Origin: Gammaproteobacteria bacterium
Lineage (GTDB): Bacteria > Pseudomonadota > Gammaproteobacteria > Burkholderiales > Gallionellaceae
DNA length: 64,000 nucleotides
Assembly (NCBI GenBank): GCA_018813765.1
Contig: JAHJBC010000010.1
Span: forward strand, 151,150 to 215,149
Direction: 5' to 3'
The notes beneath the pieces are model-generated. The model saw nothing but the letters and a program-made list of their open reading frames with translations, did no database searches and was not told where the DNA came from. Made by a program: the position numbers and the translations under genes. Below are positions 1 to 11,756 of the stretch, piece by piece. Numbering within the stretch: the first letter of the stretch is position 1; every line of letters starts with the position of its first letter.

Positions 1-881
1 AGCGCCAGCATGTCCCGGTCGCGGTAACGACCGTTCTCGATGCCGCGCAGGATCAGGGTCCCGTCCGGTGAAGACAGATAGCGGAACGGCACTTCTCCAT
101 TCGTGCGTCGCACCGTGGCGGCCAGCGCCAGCACCGAATCCTTCATCCATTCCGTTTTCCGGTAATGGCGCACATCCCAGTTCTGCAGATTGAATTCCAG
201 ATCGCTGCCCAGGCCGGAGGCATATTTTGCATAGCGGTATCTGACCACCACGCCTTCGGTGGGCGAGTTGGTGTTGTCGCGCGTGTCATAGCCGCCCTCG
301 AACCCCAAACCGTTATAGGTGCCGTCGTCGTAACCGGGTACCCGCTCCGTTTCCAGCATGCCGCCCTGTTGCACCGTAATGTCGTTGCTGTCATACAGCC
401 CCATGATGTCCAGCACGAAGTCGTCGCCGAAACGTCTTTCCAGCGTCAGCACTCCCTGCAGATTGGACGATTTGTATTTCTCCGCCGCATCGGGGGAATC
501 CATGCCGATGCCGTAGTAATTGGCTTGCCAGATGCTGCGGCTCAGCATGGCATTCAAGCGATAGCGTCCGGCATCGAAGAAAATATTCGGGGAGACCTGC
601 ACCCCGTATTGTCCCTTGGTCGTGCCGTAGATCATGGTGTCGATGGTCGATGCCTGCTTTCCCAGTTCATCGACGGGGAAAAAATAGAACAACATCCCCC
701 CAAGCATCTGTCCGGTTTCCGGACTGCTGGCGATGATCGGAAAAGCCGCCCAGCGCTGCTGGTCGGTAGCGGCTATCGGTTTTGCGTCCGACGTATGCAC
801 GGCCAGTTCTTCGGCACATAGCGCCCCAGCCAGCGACAACAGACTGGCAGTGAACAGGATGCGCATATGGGATCGTCTCAT
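1..881 (-). CDS. Outer-membrane beta-barrel protein, Omp85/surface-antigen type (3' end outside window)
   Basis: Open frame that runs off the left edge; 293 residues are visible. It starts at an ATG preceded by a good ribosome site (AAAGGGG, 5 bases upstream), with a second ATG five codons in. The first 23 residues look like a signal peptide (cleavage near ALCA/EEL). The rest is rich in alternating aromatic and polar residues typical of barrel strands, and the segment GYDTRDNTNSPTEG is the kind of turn seen in the barrel of BamA/TamA-like surface antigens. No POTRA domain is visible, so it is probably a short barrel-only member. Substrate unknown; family call is by resemblance only. Confidence 0.7.
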   Translation of the reverse strand, partial: MRRSHMRILFTASLLSLAGALCAEELAVHTSDAKPIAATDQQRWAAFPIIASSPETGQMLGGMLFYFFPVDELGKQASTIDTMIYGTTKGQYGVQVSPNIFFDAGRYRLNAMLSRSIWQANYYGIGMDSPDAAEKYKSSNLQGVLTLERRFGDDFVLDIMGLYDSNDITVQQGGMLETERVPGYDDGTYNGLGFEGGYDTRDNTNSPTEGVVVRYRYAKYASGLGSDLEFNLQNWDVRHYRKTEWMKDSVLALAATVRRTNGEVPFRYLSSPDGTLILRGIENGRYRDRDMLA

Positions 882-989
882 CGTTGCCCCTTTCGGTTCT
901 GACGGAACGCACTGTAGACAGCCAGCAGCACCGATGGGAGCGGAAAGCGACGAAACGCAGAAAACAGGGTGCGAACCGCTCCCCGGCAC

Positions 990-2306
<1,317 letters not shown>

Positions 2307-2318
2307 CTAATACATCGA

Positions 2319-2390
2319 CGTAGGATGGGTTGAGTGAAACGATACCCATCAAACGAACGGCGGGTATCGCTACGCTCAACCCACCCTACA
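2319..2390. repeat. Palindromic repeat, family A (intergenic copy)
   Basis: Two roughly 31-base arms beginning GTAGGATGGGTTGAG and ending CAACCCACCCTACA are near reverse complements, separated by about 10 bases. It fills the gap between the rarA stop and the serS start. A second copy of the same family lies inside bioH at 13201-13281. RNA from it would fold into a long hairpin. Confidence 0.9.
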
Positions 2391-2393
2391 TTT

Positions 2394-3710
2394 TTATTTG
2401 TTTTTTGCTTTTGCATCCAGCTCGCGCAGATGCGCCAGCTTCTCCGCGATCTTCGCTTCCAGCCCGCGCTCGGTAGGCTCGTAAAAACTCACACTCGGCA
2501 TGCCGTCGGGGAAGTAGTTCTCGCCCGCCGCATAACCGCCCGCTTCGTCGTGCGCGTAACGATAGTCCTTGCCGTAATCCAGCTGCTTCATCAATTTGGT
2601 CGGCGCGTTGCGCAGGTGCAGCGGCACTTCGCGCGAACCGTCCTGGCTGACGAAGGCGCGGGCGGCATTATACGCGACATAGCCGGCGTTCGATTTGGCC
2701 GCGACGGCGAGGTACAGCACGGCCTGCGCCAGCGCCAGTTCACCTTCGGGCGAGCCCAGACGTTCATAAGTAGCAGCAGCCTCGTTGCATAGCTGGATGG
2801 CGCGCGGGTCGGCCAAGCCGATATCCTCCCAGGCCATGCGCACGATGCGCCGCGCGAGATATCTGGGGTCGGCACCGCCGTCCAGCATGCGCACCAGCCA
2901 GTACAGCGCGGCATCGGGGTTGGAACCGCGCACCGATTTGTGCAGCGCGGATATCTGGTCGTAGAACGCCTCGCCGCCCTTGTCGAAACGGCGCATTTTC
3001 TGCGCCAGCGTGGCATCGAGGAACTTCGCGTCGATATTGTTCACTTTGGCCGCGCAGGCGGCGGTCTGCAATTGCTCTAGCACATTGAGCAGGCGCCGCG
3101 CATCGCCGTCGGCGTAGCCGATCACGCGCTCGCGCGCAGCCGCATCGAAGGTGACATCCGGCAATGCCGCCTGCAACGCGCGTTCGAACAGCAGCCCCAT
3201 CTCGGCTTCGGACAGCGATTGCAGCACATACACCTGCGCGCGCGACAACAGCGCGTTGTTCAATTCGAACGAAGGATTCTCGGTGGTCGCACCGATGAAG
3301 GTGACCAGCCCCTGCTCGACGAAAGGCAGGAAGGCGTCCTGCTGAGACTTGTTGAAACGGTGGACTTCATCCACGAACAGGATGGTGTGGCGACCGTTCT
3401 GCTGCAGGGTCTGTTCGGCCTGCGCGATGGCGTCACGGATATCCTTCACCCCAGACAGCACCGCCGACAGCGGCACGAATTCGGCATCGAAGGCGGACGC
3501 CATCAGCCGCGCCAGCGTGGTCTTGCCCACCCCCGGCGGCCCCCACAGGATCATGGAATGCAGTTTGCCGGACTGGAAGGCGAGACGCAGCGGCTTGCCT
3601 TCGCCCAGCAGATGCGACTGGCCGATGACCTCATCAATATGCCTGGGACGCAGGCGCTCGGCGAGCGGGGCAGCGGGTTGGTTGGGGGCGAACAGGTCTG
3701 CCGTGCTCAT
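2394..3710 (-). CDS. rarA: Replication-associated recombination protein A (AAA+ ATPase)
   Basis: RarA/MgsA is a DNA-dependent AAA+ ATPase related to clamp loaders that acts at stalled replication forks. Walker A is GPPGVGKT at 57-64, Walker B FVDEVH at 112-117, and sensor 1 IGATTENPS near 138. The C-terminal half holds the helical oligomerisation domain (MgsA_C type; [20 protein letters not shown]). 438 residues is the family length. Its ATG overlaps the lolA stop (TAATG), so the two are probably co-translated; the lolA-rarA-serS order is common in proteobacteria. Confidence 0.97.
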   Translation of the reverse strand: MSTADLFAPNQPAAPLAERLRPRHIDEVIGQSHLLGEGKPLRLAFQSGKLHSMILWGPPGVGKTTLARLMASAFDAEFVPLSAVLSGVKDIRDAIAQAEQTLQQNGRHTILFVDEVHRFNKSQQDAFLPFVEQGLVTFIGATTENPSFELNNALLSRAQVYVLQSLSEAEMGLLFERALQAALPDVTFDAAARERVIGYADGDARRLLNVLEQLQTAACAAKVNNIDAKFLDATLAQKMRRFDKGGEAFYDQISALHKSVRGSNPDAALYWLVRMLDGGADPRYLARRIVRMAWEDIGLADPRAIQLCNEAAATYERLGSPEGELALAQAVLYLAVAAKSNAGYVAYNAARAFVSQDGSREVPLHLRNAPTKLMKQLDYGKDYRYAHDEAGGYAAGENYFPDGMPSVSFYEPTERGLEAKIAEKLAHLRELDAKAKNK

Positions 3711-4345
3711 TACTCGCCCAGAACGTCAGCGCCTTCAGGCGGAGTGAAACGGAAGCGCCCGGCCGACAGCGACGGATTCTTTCTCATTTCGGAAAAACGC
3801 AACACGGTGTGATGGCCGAAGGCATCGTGCAACTCCATCACCACCAGTTCGGATCTGGCGTTGAATGCCATTCGGATGATCTCGAACGATGACTCGGCGG
3901 ATTTGGGCGTGGCCTGCAGCCATTCCAGCCCGTCGTCCGCACCCACATTCGCAAGCGCAAAGCCGCGCTCGATCTCGTTGCTGCCGGAGAGCAGCGCTGC
4001 CGGGCTGCTGCCCAGCGCGGCATCCAGCTTCTTCACTGTGACCTGCTGGAGGTCGGCGTCGTATATCCAGAATTTTTTGCCGTCGCCGACGATGAGTTGT
4101 TCATAGGGCTTGCGGTATTCCCAGCGGAACTTGCCGGGGCGCTCGAACTGCATGGTGCCGGACGAGCGCTGGATGAGCTTGCCGTTCTTGTCCTGCACTT
4201 CCTGGGTGAAATTCGCCTGCGCGGAGCGCGTGGCAGCGATGAAGGACTTGAGCTTGTCGGTCGCTGCGGCATACGCAAATCTGGGAACCATGCCCAAAAT
4301 AACCAGCAATAGAATCGACCGCAAAAGACTAGGCAAAACTCTCAT
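3710..4345 (-). CDS. lolA: Outer-membrane lipoprotein carrier protein LolA
   Basis: Periplasmic chaperone that takes lipoproteins from LolCDE and passes them to LolB. The N-terminus (MRVLPSLLRSILLLVILG) is a signal peptide cut near FAYA/AAT. The mature part carries the LolA pattern: FTQEVQDKNGKLIQRSSGTM, then RPGKFRWEYRKPYEQLIVGDG and FWIYDADLQQVTVKKLD. 211 residues is typical. It sits 9 bases downstream of a frameshifted gene and overlaps rarA by one base. Confidence 0.96.
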   Translation of the reverse strand: MRVLPSLLRSILLLVILGMVPRFAYAAATDKLKSFIAATRSAQANFTQEVQDKNGKLIQRSSGTMQFERPGKFRWEYRKPYEQLIVGDGKKFWIYDADLQQVTVKKLDAALGSSPAALLSGSNEIERGFALANVGADDGLEWLQATPKSAESSFEIIRMAFNARSELVVMELHDAFGHHTVLRFSEMRKNPSLSAGRFRFTPPEGADVLGE

Positions 4346-4354
4346 ATTGAAAAC

Positions 4355-4928
4355 TTAAAAACCGGTATCGAAATCTTCGATCTTTTCACCACACATAGCT
4401 TCATCATAATCTTCTTTATCCGAAGGCTCAGTGTCGTAGTTACACCAAGAATAGTAGTCGACATGAGCCTCGCACTGCCCATCTCTTGAAATTCTCAGCA
4501 CATCATGCCCGCCCTCATTACTTGTCAGATGAAATATCTCCCACTCAGTATGCGAGGCAGGCTCAGTCATCTTATTGTCTACCGACTGAATATTCTTCTT
4601 TATATCAAAGATAATGACTTCAACTTTGCCTTTCGTCATCTGTGTCTCATAGACATACTGCCCTTCCCAACCATCAGTACAGCCAGGCCCTTCTTCCAAT
4701 GCTATGTATGAATTATTTTTTCGCAAAACTGCAACAAACTCGTTGCCCCCCTCCATAAGCAAACAGCTTCTGTGGAATTCTCATATGTTCTTTGCGATAC
4801 GTTGGGACATACAGCAGATTTCCCTCCACATATCCAAGCACGGGAAAATTTGGCAAGCGCTTGTCTGCTGCTTGTGCAGAACTAACCCAATACAAACTTG
4901 CCAGCAACAAGATCATTGGAAAACGCAT
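4355..4928 (-). pseudogene. Small secreted protein, frameshifted in a G6 tract
   Basis: Two overlapping frames look like one broken gene. The upstream part (from ATG at 4928) encodes a signal peptide (MRFPMILLLASLYWVSSAQA) and about 50 more residues, then runs on to a stop soon after a run of six G near 4745-4750. The downstream frame (to 4355) continues from the same point for about 130 residues, rich in acidic residues and cysteines, ending EDFDTGF. With five G instead of six the two join into one protein of about 189 residues. No family recognised. The shift could be a sequencing error, a real mutation or a slippage switch. It lies between ftsK and lolA. Confidence 0.7.
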
Positions 4929-4982
4929 AAGTGCCTCCGGGGGAAATGATGTAAGGCCTTCGACGGCATGGCCGTTTCAGAA

Positions 4983-7253
4983 TTATTCAGATCGACTTGG
5001 TGCCAGCACCTCGCGGTTGCCGTTGCCCTGCATCGGCGACACCAGACCGGCCTTTTCCATCGCCTCGATCAGGCGTGCGGCGCGGTTGTAGCCGATGCGC
5101 AGGTGGCGTTGCACCAGCGAGATGGAGGGGCGTCTTGTCTTCAGCACGATCTCGACCGCCTGATCGTACAGCGCATCAGCTTCGGCATCTCCACCGCCGC
5201 CGTCATATTCGCCATCGGCGGGTTCATCCAGCGAGGTCAGCACGCCCTCGACATAGTTCGGCTCGCCCTGTGCCTTGAGGTGTTCGGCGACGCGGTGTAC
5301 TTCCTGGTCGGAGACGAAGGCGCCGTGCACGCGCTGCGGATAGCCGCTGCCCGGCGGCAGGTAGAGCATGTCGCCCTGGCCCAGCAGGGTCTCGGCGCCC
5401 ATCTGGTCCAGGATGGTGCGCGAGTCGATCTTGGAGGACACCTGGAACGCCACGCGCGTCGGCACGTTGGCCTTGATCAGACCGGTGATCACATCCACCG
5501 AGGGCCGCTGCGTCGCCAGCACCAGATGGATGCCGGAGGCGCGCGCCTTCTGTGCCAGGCGTGCGATGAGTTCTTCCACCTTTTTGCCCACCACCATCAT
5601 CAGGTCGGCGAGCTCGTCGATGAACACCACGATGTACGGCAGTTCCTCCAGCGGTTCCGGATCCTCCGGCGTGATGCTGAACGGATTGGTCAGCGGCGTG
5701 CCCGCCTTGATCGCGTCGCGCACCTGCTGGTTGTAGCCGGCGATGTTGCGCACGCCGAGTGCCGACATCAGCTTGTAGCGCTTGTCCATCTCCTGCACGC
5801 CCCAGTTGAGCGCGGCGGCGGCCTGGCGCATGTCGGTGACCACGGGCGCCAGCAGGTGCGGGATGCCTTCGTAGACCGACAACTCCAGCATCTTGGGGTC
5901 GACCAGCAGCAGGCGCACCTGCTGCGGTGTGGATTTGTACAGCAGGCTCAGGATCATGGCGTTGATTGCCACCGATTTGCCCGAGCCGGTGGTGCCCGCC
6001 ACCAGCACATGCGGCATCTTGCCGAGGTCGGCGACCACGGGATTGCCCGCGATGTCCTTGCCCATCGCCATGGTGAGCGGCGAGTGCATGTCGGCATACA
6101 CCTGCGAACCCAGTATCTCGGAGAGTTTGACGATCTGGCGCTTGGGATTGGGCAGTTCCAGCGCCATGTAGGCCTTGCCGGGGATGGTCTCGACCACGCG
6201 GATGCTCACCACCGACAGCGCGCGTGCCAGGTCCTTCACCAGGTTGACGATCTGGCTGCCCTTCACGCCGACGGCGGGATCGATCTCGTAACGGGTGATG
6301 ACCGGGCCGGGATAGGCGCCGACCACTTTGACCTCGACGCCGAAGTCCTTGAGCTTGCGTTCGATCAGACGCGAGGTGAATTCCAGCGTCTCGGCGGAGA
6401 CCACCTCGACCTGCTGCGTGGTCTTGTCCAGCAGATGCAGCGGCGGCAGGTCGGAATCGGGGTCGGCGAACAGCGAGACCTGTTTTTCCTTTACTTCGCG
6501 TTTCGAGCGCGGCACTTCCATGACCGGCATCTCGATGTGGATGGGCTGGTGTTCCTCGACGCGCTTCTTTTCCTCTTCCACGATGGCGTCGCGCTGCTGC
6601 ATGGCCTGCGCGCCGATGCGCTTGTCCTGCCAGGTCTGCCAGGCGCCGAGCGCCCACAGATACGATTCCTCCAGCAAACCGCCCAGCCAGTCGGCGAAAC
6701 GCAGCCAGGATAGTCCGCTGAACAGGCTGAAGCTGGCCGCCAACAACGCCAGCAACAGCAGCGTCGACCCGGTGTAGCCCAGCACATGCGCCAGTGCCCC
6801 CCCCAGCCCGGCACCCAGCATGCCGCCCGGCGCCAACGGCAACTCGACTTGCCAGGTGTAGAGGCGCAATGCTTCCAGGGCGCTGCTGGAAAACAGCAAC
6901 ACGACGAAGCCGGAAAGCGAGACCCAGGCCGCGCGCGGTTCGAAGATGCTGTCGGCGCGCAGCTTGCGATAGCCGACCCACACGTTCTGCAACATCAGGA
7001 TGACCAGCCACCAGCCGGAGAAGCCGAACAGGTAGAGCAGCACGTCGGACAGCCACGCCCCGAACACACCGCCGGGATTGTGCGTGAGCGCATCGCGTAC
7101 GCTGTGCGACCAGGCAGGATCGGCGCGGTCATAGCCGCCAAGAATGAGGACAAGATAGGCGGCCAGCGCCGCCAGCAACAGCCAGCGCGATTCGCGCAAC
7201 AGCCCGAGCAGGCGCTCGGGCAAAGGCGGACGCTGTTGCAAGGGCAAGCCCAT
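4983..7253 (-). CDS. ftsK: DNA translocase FtsK
   Basis: Septal DNA pump that clears chromosome ends and activates XerCD recombination at dif. Four N-terminal membrane helices lie within residues about 24-185, followed by a short linker, much shorter than the E. coli linker, giving 756 residues in all, usual for betaproteobacteria. The motor has Walker [10 protein letters not shown] at 419-427 and Walker [21 protein letters not shown]. The C-terminal gamma winged helix, which reads KOPS sites, is visible from about 690 ([20 protein letters not shown]). Its start overlaps the stop of the response-regulator gene (TGATG). Confidence 0.97.
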   Translation of the reverse strand: MGLPLQQRPPLPERLLGLLRESRWLLLAALAAYLVLILGGYDRADPAWSHSVRDALTHNPGGVFGAWLSDVLLYLFGFSGWWLVILMLQNVWVGYRKLRADSIFEPRAAWVSLSGFVVLLFSSSALEALRLYTWQVELPLAPGGMLGAGLGGALAHVLGYTGSTLLLLALLAASFSLFSGLSWLRFADWLGGLLEESYLWALGAWQTWQDKRIGAQAMQQRDAIVEEEKKRVEEHQPIHIEMPVMEVPRSKREVKEKQVSLFADPDSDLPPLHLLDKTTQQVEVVSAETLEFTSRLIERKLKDFGVEVKVVGAYPGPVITRYEIDPAVGVKGSQIVNLVKDLARALSVVSIRVVETIPGKAYMALELPNPKRQIVKLSEILGSQVYADMHSPLTMAMGKDIAGNPVVADLGKMPHVLVAGTTGSGKSVAINAMILSLLYKSTPQQVRLLLVDPKMLELSVYEGIPHLLAPVVTDMRQAAAALNWGVQEMDKRYKLMSALGVRNIAGYNQQVRDAIKAGTPLTNPFSITPEDPEPLEELPYIVVFIDELADLMMVVGKKVEELIARLAQKARASGIHLVLATQRPSVDVITGLIKANVPTRVAFQVSSKIDSRTILDQMGAETLLGQGDMLYLPPGSGYPQRVHGAFVSDQEVHRVAEHLKAQGEPNYVEGVLTSLDEPADGEYDGGGGDAEADALYDQAVEIVLKTRRPSISLVQRHLRIGYNRAARLIEAMEKAGLVSPMQGNGNREVLAPSRSE

Positions 7254-7936
7254 CAGTTCCCGTCCTGCTCCGGCGCGGGCGGCAGGAAGCCCAGGCGGCG
7301 TGCGGCGCTGACCGCCTCAAGCCGCGAGTTGACATGCAGGGCCTGGTACACCGCCGCGGTGTGAATCTTGACCGTGCCTTCGGCCAGGTTCATCTTTTTC
7401 GAGATTTCCTTGTTGGCCAGACCGGATGCCAGATAGGTCAGCACTTCGAGCTGGCGCGAGGTCAGGCCGAACTTGGCCGCGCGCTGCGAGCGCTTGCTCG
7501 CCTGCATCTCGCCCGGATCGACGTTGCTCACCGCCTGCTGCAGCAGTTGCGGCGGCAGATAGATCCCGCCTTCCAGCACCATGCGCAGCGCCGACAACAT
7601 GATCTTGCTCGACGACATCTTGGAGATGAAGCCCATGGCGCCGGATTCCATCACGCTCTCGATGTCGTCGCGGTGATCGGAGCCGGACACCACCACCAGC
7701 GGGATGTCGGGATGACGCACGTGGAAATACTGTATGGAAGGGATGCCCTCGCTGCCCGGCATGTTGAGATCGAGCAGGGCGAGGTCGATATTGGGGTTTT
7801 CCTTCACGATCTGCAGCGCATCCTGGAAGTTACCGGAATCCAGTATCTCCACTTCGTCGGCCAACTGCTGCAAGACATAGCGCATGCCGTCGCGAAACAA
7901 TGCGTGGTCATCCACCATCAGGACTTTGATTTTCAT
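7253..7936 (-). CDS. NarL/FixJ-family response regulator
   Basis: Two-domain transcription regulator, 227 residues. The receiver domain has the acidic pair D9-D10, phospho-acceptor D56 in LLDLNMP, and K106 in SKMSS. A LuxR-type helix-turn-helix occupies about 158-215 ([20 protein letters not shown], then [15 protein letters not shown]). It follows a hybrid histidine kinase gene by 54 bases in the same direction, so the two may form one signalling route. The signal and target genes cannot be read from sequence. Confidence 0.93.
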   Translation of the reverse strand: MKIKVLMVDDHALFRDGMRYVLQQLADEVEILDSGNFQDALQIVKENPNIDLALLDLNMPGSEGIPSIQYFHVRHPDIPLVVVSGSDHRDDIESVMESGAMGFISKMSSSKIMLSALRMVLEGGIYLPPQLLQQAVSNVDPGEMQASKRSQRAAKFGLTSRQLEVLTYLASGLANKEISKKMNLAEGTVKIHTAAVYQALHVNSRLEAVSAARRLGFLPPAPEQDGN

Positions 7937-7990
7937 TGCGTTCCTCCCGCTTCCTCTCCGCTCTCCATCATACCACTCCGCGCACCATCC

Positions 7991-9805
7991 TCAGGATTCG
8001 CCGTTTAGCGCGAAATACATCATCGCGCGCAGCCGGGCCGGCGCGATCGGCTTGTGCAGCAGGATCGCGCCGCTGTTGTGGATCTCGTGCAGGGTCTCGC
8101 TGGCGGTATCGCCGGTGAGGATCACGGCCGGCAGTTGGCCCCACAGCTCGCGCATGCGCTTGATGACATGGATGGCGGTCGCCCCGTGCGGCAGGCGATA
8201 GTCGCACACCAGCAGGTCGGGGCGCAGCGCGGCGATATCCAGTTTGCGCATCACGTCCTCGGCATATTCCCCGACCACCACCTTGCATCCCCACTGCTCC
8301 ATCAGGTCGCGCATCAATTCGCGGATGTCCGGATCGTCTTCCACCAGCGCCACCACGTTGCCGCTCAGGTCGTACTGCGAATGGGTGATGACGAATGGCT
8401 GGGCCGTATGCGTCGCATCGCCCCTCGGTACCGAGAAACTGAACGTGGAGCCCACCCCCGCCTGCGACTTGACCTGCACCTTGGTGCCCAGCAGGGTTTC
8501 GATGCGGCGTACGATGGCCAGCCCCAGCCCCAGGCCCTTGCGCCGGTCGCGGTGCGGATTGTCCGCCTGGTAATATTCCTCGAAGATGTGCGGCAAGGTC
8601 TCGGCGCGGATGCCGATGCCGGTGTCCTGCACTTCCAGTTCGACGTTGTCCGCCGTGCACTTGCAGCGCAACGACACCCCGCCGCTGTCGGTATAACGGA
8701 TGGAATTGGAGATGAGGTTGCGCAGCATGCGTTCGAGCAGAAAAGGGTCGCTGTAGAGCACCACGTCGCATCCTTCCTGTACCTCTCCCTCCCCGGAGCA
8801 GACCGGCAACTTGAAGTCCAGGCCCTTGGCTTGCGCGAGCGGGGCAAAATCGCCATACAGGCGGTCGAGCAACGAGTCGAGGGTGAAATGCTGCCAACGC
8901 GGTTCGACGATGCCCGCATCCAGGCGCGAGACATCGAGCAGGTCGTCGAACATGTCCACCAGCGCGCTGACCGATTTGCCGATCTGCCCCGCAAGGCGCT
9001 GCGACTCCGGCTCCTTGGCCGTGTTCTGCAACGCTTCGGTGAACAGGCGCAATGCCTGCAAAGGCTGGCGCAGGTCGTGACTGGCCGTGGCGAGGAACCT
9101 GGACTTGGCGCGGTTGGCCTGTTCCGCCTCGCTGCGCGAAAGCTCCGCCTCATGCTTCTTGTCCATCAATTCCCAGACCAGATGCTCGTTGTCCAGCCTG
9201 CGTTGTTGCGACAACTCATAGGAACGGATCAACTCCAGCGCCGAGTTGAGCACGAAGATGCAGAACAGCGCCAGCATGCTGAACAATATCCAGTGCGTCC
9301 CATCGTTCTCCCAGGCGAGCCGCGCCAGCAGCGGCAGGATCATGCAAGCCTGGTAGATGATCATCGAAGGCGGGTGGAAAGGATTGCCGGTAGCCGCGCC
9401 AGCCGACAATCCCATCACCACGCAGATCAGCAGTGCCTGATAGGCCAGGTCGCCGGGCACGAACATCAGCACACCAGCGCTGCCCCAGATGACGGCAGCC
9501 AGCGCGGTCAGCCACTTGAACATACGATCCACAGCCAGACTCTGCGCCAGGTTCTGGGTGCGGGTGCGATAACGGCGCCAGAAGAAGAATTCGGCGATGT
9601 GGGCAATGTAGGCCACGGCCAGCCAACCCAGCAGCACGCCGTGGGAGACCACGTTCCACATCAGCATCACCAGCAGCGGCGCCAGGATAAATTCCGACAG
9701 CAGCATCTGCGGGTAGATGTTCAGGCGCGAACGTATCTGTTCCGCGCGGACCGGCAAGTTGACTTCGTTGATATCGAACCGCAGAAACTCGATGAGTGGG
9801 CTCAT
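7991..9805 (-). CDS. Membrane hybrid sensor histidine kinase/response regulator
   Basis: About 604 residues. The N-terminal part has several hydrophobic helices (about 35-195) acting as a membrane sensor, then a HisKA domain with H in FLATASHDLRQPLQALRLF near residue 243, an HATPase domain (N box LLRNLISNSIRYTDSG, G box GLGLGLAIVRRIE) and a C-terminal receiver with aspartate in LLVCDYRLPHG. The HDLRQPLQ box is the type common in betaproteobacterial hybrid kinases. A start at 9844 is possible, but the ATG at 9805 overlaps the sco stop as ATGA, which favours the shorter form. Signal unknown. Confidence 0.92.
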   Translation of the reverse strand: MSPLIEFLRFDINEVNLPVRAEQIRSRLNIYPQMLLSEFILAPLLVMLMWNVVSHGVLLGWLAVAYIAHIAEFFFWRRYRTRTQNLAQSLAVDRMFKWLTALAAVIWGSAGVLMFVPGDLAYQALLICVVMGLSAGAATGNPFHPPSMIIYQACMILPLLARLAWENDGTHWILFSMLALFCIFVLNSALELIRSYELSQQRRLDNEHLVWELMDKKHEAELSRSEAEQANRAKSRFLATASHDLRQPLQALRLFTEALQNTAKEPESQRLAGQIGKSVSALVDMFDDLLDVSRLDAGIVEPRWQHFTLDSLLDRLYGDFAPLAQAKGLDFKLPVCSGEGEVQEGCDVVLYSDPFLLERMLRNLISNSIRYTDSGGVSLRCKCTADNVELEVQDTGIGIRAETLPHIFEEYYQADNPHRDRRKGLGLGLAIVRRIETLLGTKVQVKSQAGVGSTFSFSVPRGDATHTAQPFVITHSQYDLSGNVVALVEDDPDIRELMRDLMEQWGCKVVVGEYAEDVMRKLDIAALRPDLLVCDYRLPHGATAIHVIKRMRELWGQLPAVILTGDTASETLHEIHNSGAILLHKPIAPARLRAMMYFALNGES

Positions 9806-10386
9806 TTGATCGCCAGTAGTAATCGTATGTCCTGCACCAGCCATTCCGCGCGCTGGCCGTAAGGAGCGAGCAACACGGGTCTGCCGCCCGGCGCGATCAG
9901 GTAAGTCCCGGCCGAATGGTCAAGATCGTAGCCGCCGCTCTTGTTCTGGTGTACTTCCCATTTCACATCGAACGCTTGCGCCGCCGCTGCGGTCGCCATG
10001 GTATCACCGGACAAGCCCTTGAACGAAGGATGGAATGCGGGAGGATACTGGGCCAGCATCTCGCGCGTGTCGCGTTCCGGATCCAGAGTCACGAACAACA
10101 CTTGCACCTTGTCCGCGTCCTTGTCCAGCAAGCGCATCACCTGCGCCAGATCGGCCAGCGTGGTGGGACAGACCTGCGGGCAATGCGTATAACCGAAAAA
10201 CAGCGCCACCAGCTTGCCGCGGTAGTCGGCCAGACTGACTGCCTTGCCGTCCGCCTCGTACAGACGGAAATCGGACTGCGCGTACTTCGAGGTGACATCG
10301 CTGGCCTTGAACGGGGACGGCAGTTTCTGTTCGCAGGCCGAGAACAGGAAAAGACAAACGACCAGAAACAGATTACGCCGCCACAT
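9802..10386 (-). CDS. SCO1/SenC-family copper-binding lipoprotein
   Basis: Sco proteins deliver copper, or act as thiol-redox proteins, during cytochrome oxidase assembly on the periplasmic side. The thioredoxin fold carries the copper-binding CPQVC motif (GYTHCPQVCPTT) and the distal histidine in DLDHSAGTYL. The N-terminus is a lipoprotein signal (VCLFLFSACEQK). The ATG at 10386 is chosen because a G-rich ribosome site precedes it; 10407 would add seven residues. It overlaps the upstream TauE/SafE-like gene by 14 bases and the kinase gene by 4. Confidence 0.94.
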   Translation of the reverse strand: MWRRNLFLVVCLFLFSACEQKLPSPFKASDVTSKYAQSDFRLYEADGKAVSLADYRGKLVALFFGYTHCPQVCPTTLADLAQVMRLLDKDADKVQVLFVTLDPERDTREMLAQYPPAFHPSFKGLSGDTMATAAAAQAFDVKWEVHQNKSGGYDLDHSAGTYLIAPGGRPVLLAPYGQRAEWLVQDIRLLLAIK

Positions 10387-11083
10387 GACACGCCCCCGTC
10401 CAACCATGAACCATGAATGTATAAGTCACCCTGATCAACCCATATACACCGAATGCCGCCACCAGTCCTCCCGCTGCCAGTCTCACCCGCGGCGACTGCA
10501 CCCAGCCCTTGATGCTTTCCCAGAACAGGCCGATGGCCAGCAGGTTGGGCAGGGTACCGAGTCCGAAAGCCAGCATGACGAGCGCGCCCTGCACTGTACT
10601 GCCGGAGGCCAGCGCGGTGAGCAGCACGCTGTACACCAGCCCGCAGGGCAGCCAACCCCACAGCGCCCCGAGCCCCAGCGCGCGCGGCACGGTGTTCACC
10701 GGCAATAGTTTCGTCGTATAAGGTTGCAGGCGTTTCCACAAGCCGCTGCCCAGATGTTCCATGCGCCGCACCACTCCCCACACCCCGGCCAGATACAGCC
10801 CGAGCGCGACCAGCATGAAAGATGACAAGGCGAACAGCAGATGCTGCACCGGTACTGCGTCGCGCATCAGCAAACCGGCCTGCCCCACCGCGCCAACCAG
10901 CGCGCCCGCCACGGTGTAGCTCAGGATACGACCGCTGCTGTAAGCCAGGTGGAACGGCCAGCGAGATCTCTCTTTTGGCACTTGTGTAGTAAAGATGCCG
11001 ACGATGCTGCCGCACATGCCAAGGCAATGCACCCCGCCGAGCAGGCCAACCAGAAACACGGCAAAGATACTGAATTCAGTCAT
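10373..11083 (-). CDS. TauE/SafE-like (urease-accessory UreH type) membrane protein
   Basis: A 236-residue integral membrane protein with about six helices. GGVHCLGMCGSIVGIF near residue 13 and the second half GWLPCGLVYSVLLTALASGS are the paired Cys-containing signatures of the family often annotated sulfite exporter TauE/SafE or heavy-metal transport protein, commonly found near cytochrome oxidase and copper genes. The overlap with a Sco gene fits a role in metal handling or oxidase assembly (inference). The start at 11083 overlaps the bioD stop by 8 bases; the longer upstream frame is in bioD and not used. Confidence 0.88.
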   Translation of the reverse strand: MTEFSIFAVFLVGLLGGVHCLGMCGSIVGIFTTQVPKERSRWPFHLAYSSGRILSYTVAGALVGAVGQAGLLMRDAVPVQHLLFALSSFMLVALGLYLAGVWGVVRRMEHLGSGLWKRLQPYTTKLLPVNTVPRALGLGALWGWLPCGLVYSVLLTALASGSTVQGALVMLAFGLGTLPNLLAIGLFWESIKGWVQSPRVRLAAGGLVAAFGVYGLIRVTYTFMVHGWTGACHVAA

Positions 11084-11756
11084 TAGTCTCTTGTTTGTCG
11101 AGCAGTTCCAGTTGAAGATGCGCGGCAGCCGCCTGCGCGTCGGGCTGTGGCTGATGCGGCACGATGCCCAGCAACGGTGCTGCGATGCGCTCGCACAAAG
11201 TTTCGATGTTCTCCTGCAAGGCAGGCATGCTTTCATCCAGCACGTTGGCAACCCAGCCCGCGCATTCTAGCTGATGATCGTCGATTGCCCGCACCGTCAG
11301 CAGGGCATGGTTAAGGCAGCCCAGCCGCATGCCCACCACCAGGATCACCGGCAGGTCGAGTTCCTTCGCCAGGTCGGCAGTCGTCTGCTTGTCGTTCAGC
11401 GGCACCAGAAAGCCGCCCGCGCCTTCCACGACCACCTCGTCCGCCTGCGCGGCCAGCTCGCGATACGAGGTCAGGATGCGCTTGAACTCGATGCGCACCC
11501 CGGCGTGCCGAGCCGCCAGATGCGGCGCGATGGCATGCGGGAAACAGTAGGGATTGACCTGGCCGTAGGTGAGCTGCATCGAACTGGCCGCGCGCAGGGC
11601 CAGCGCATCGTCGTTGTGGTCACGCTCGTCGCAACCCGCAGCCACCGGCTTGAACCCGGCCACGCGATCGCCCCTTGCCGCGAACGCATGCAGCAGCGCA
11701 CAGCTCAGCAGCGTCTTGCCGACGCCGGTGTCGGTGCCGGTGATGAAGTAGCTCAT
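11076..11756 (-). CDS. bioD: Dethiobiotin synthetase
   Basis: ATP-dependent closure of 7,8-diaminopelargonate with CO2 to dethiobiotin. P-loop GTDTGVGKT at 7-15, then K in GFKPVAAG and the conserved EGAGGFLVPL. 226 residues is standard. The ATG overlaps the bioC stop as ATGA; the longer open frame upstream is the wrong frame of bioC. Last biotin gene in the operon; the downstream membrane-protein gene begins inside its last codons. Confidence 0.97.
   Translation of the reverse strand: MSYFITGTDTGVGKTLLSCALLHAFAARGDRVAGFKPVAAGCDERDHNDDALALRAASSMQLTYGQVNPYCFPHAIAPHLAARHAGVRIEFKRILTSYRELAAQADEVVVEGAGGFLVPLNDKQTTADLAKELDLPVILVVGMRLGCLNHALLTVRAIDDHQLECAGWVANVLDESMPALQENIETLCERIAAPLLGIVPHQPQPDAQAAAAHLQLELLDKQETND

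Noticed and set aside
4968..6713. 581-residue open frame on the plus strand
   Set aside because: Antisense to ftsK; His/Arg-rich, no ribosome site or domain; a GC-codon shadow.
5224..7056. 610-residue frame on the minus strand inside ftsK
   Set aside because: Wrong frame of ftsK with Arg/Gly-rich random composition.
8054..9862. 602-residue plus-strand frame
   Set aside because: Antisense to the histidine kinase gene, which has all catalytic motifs.
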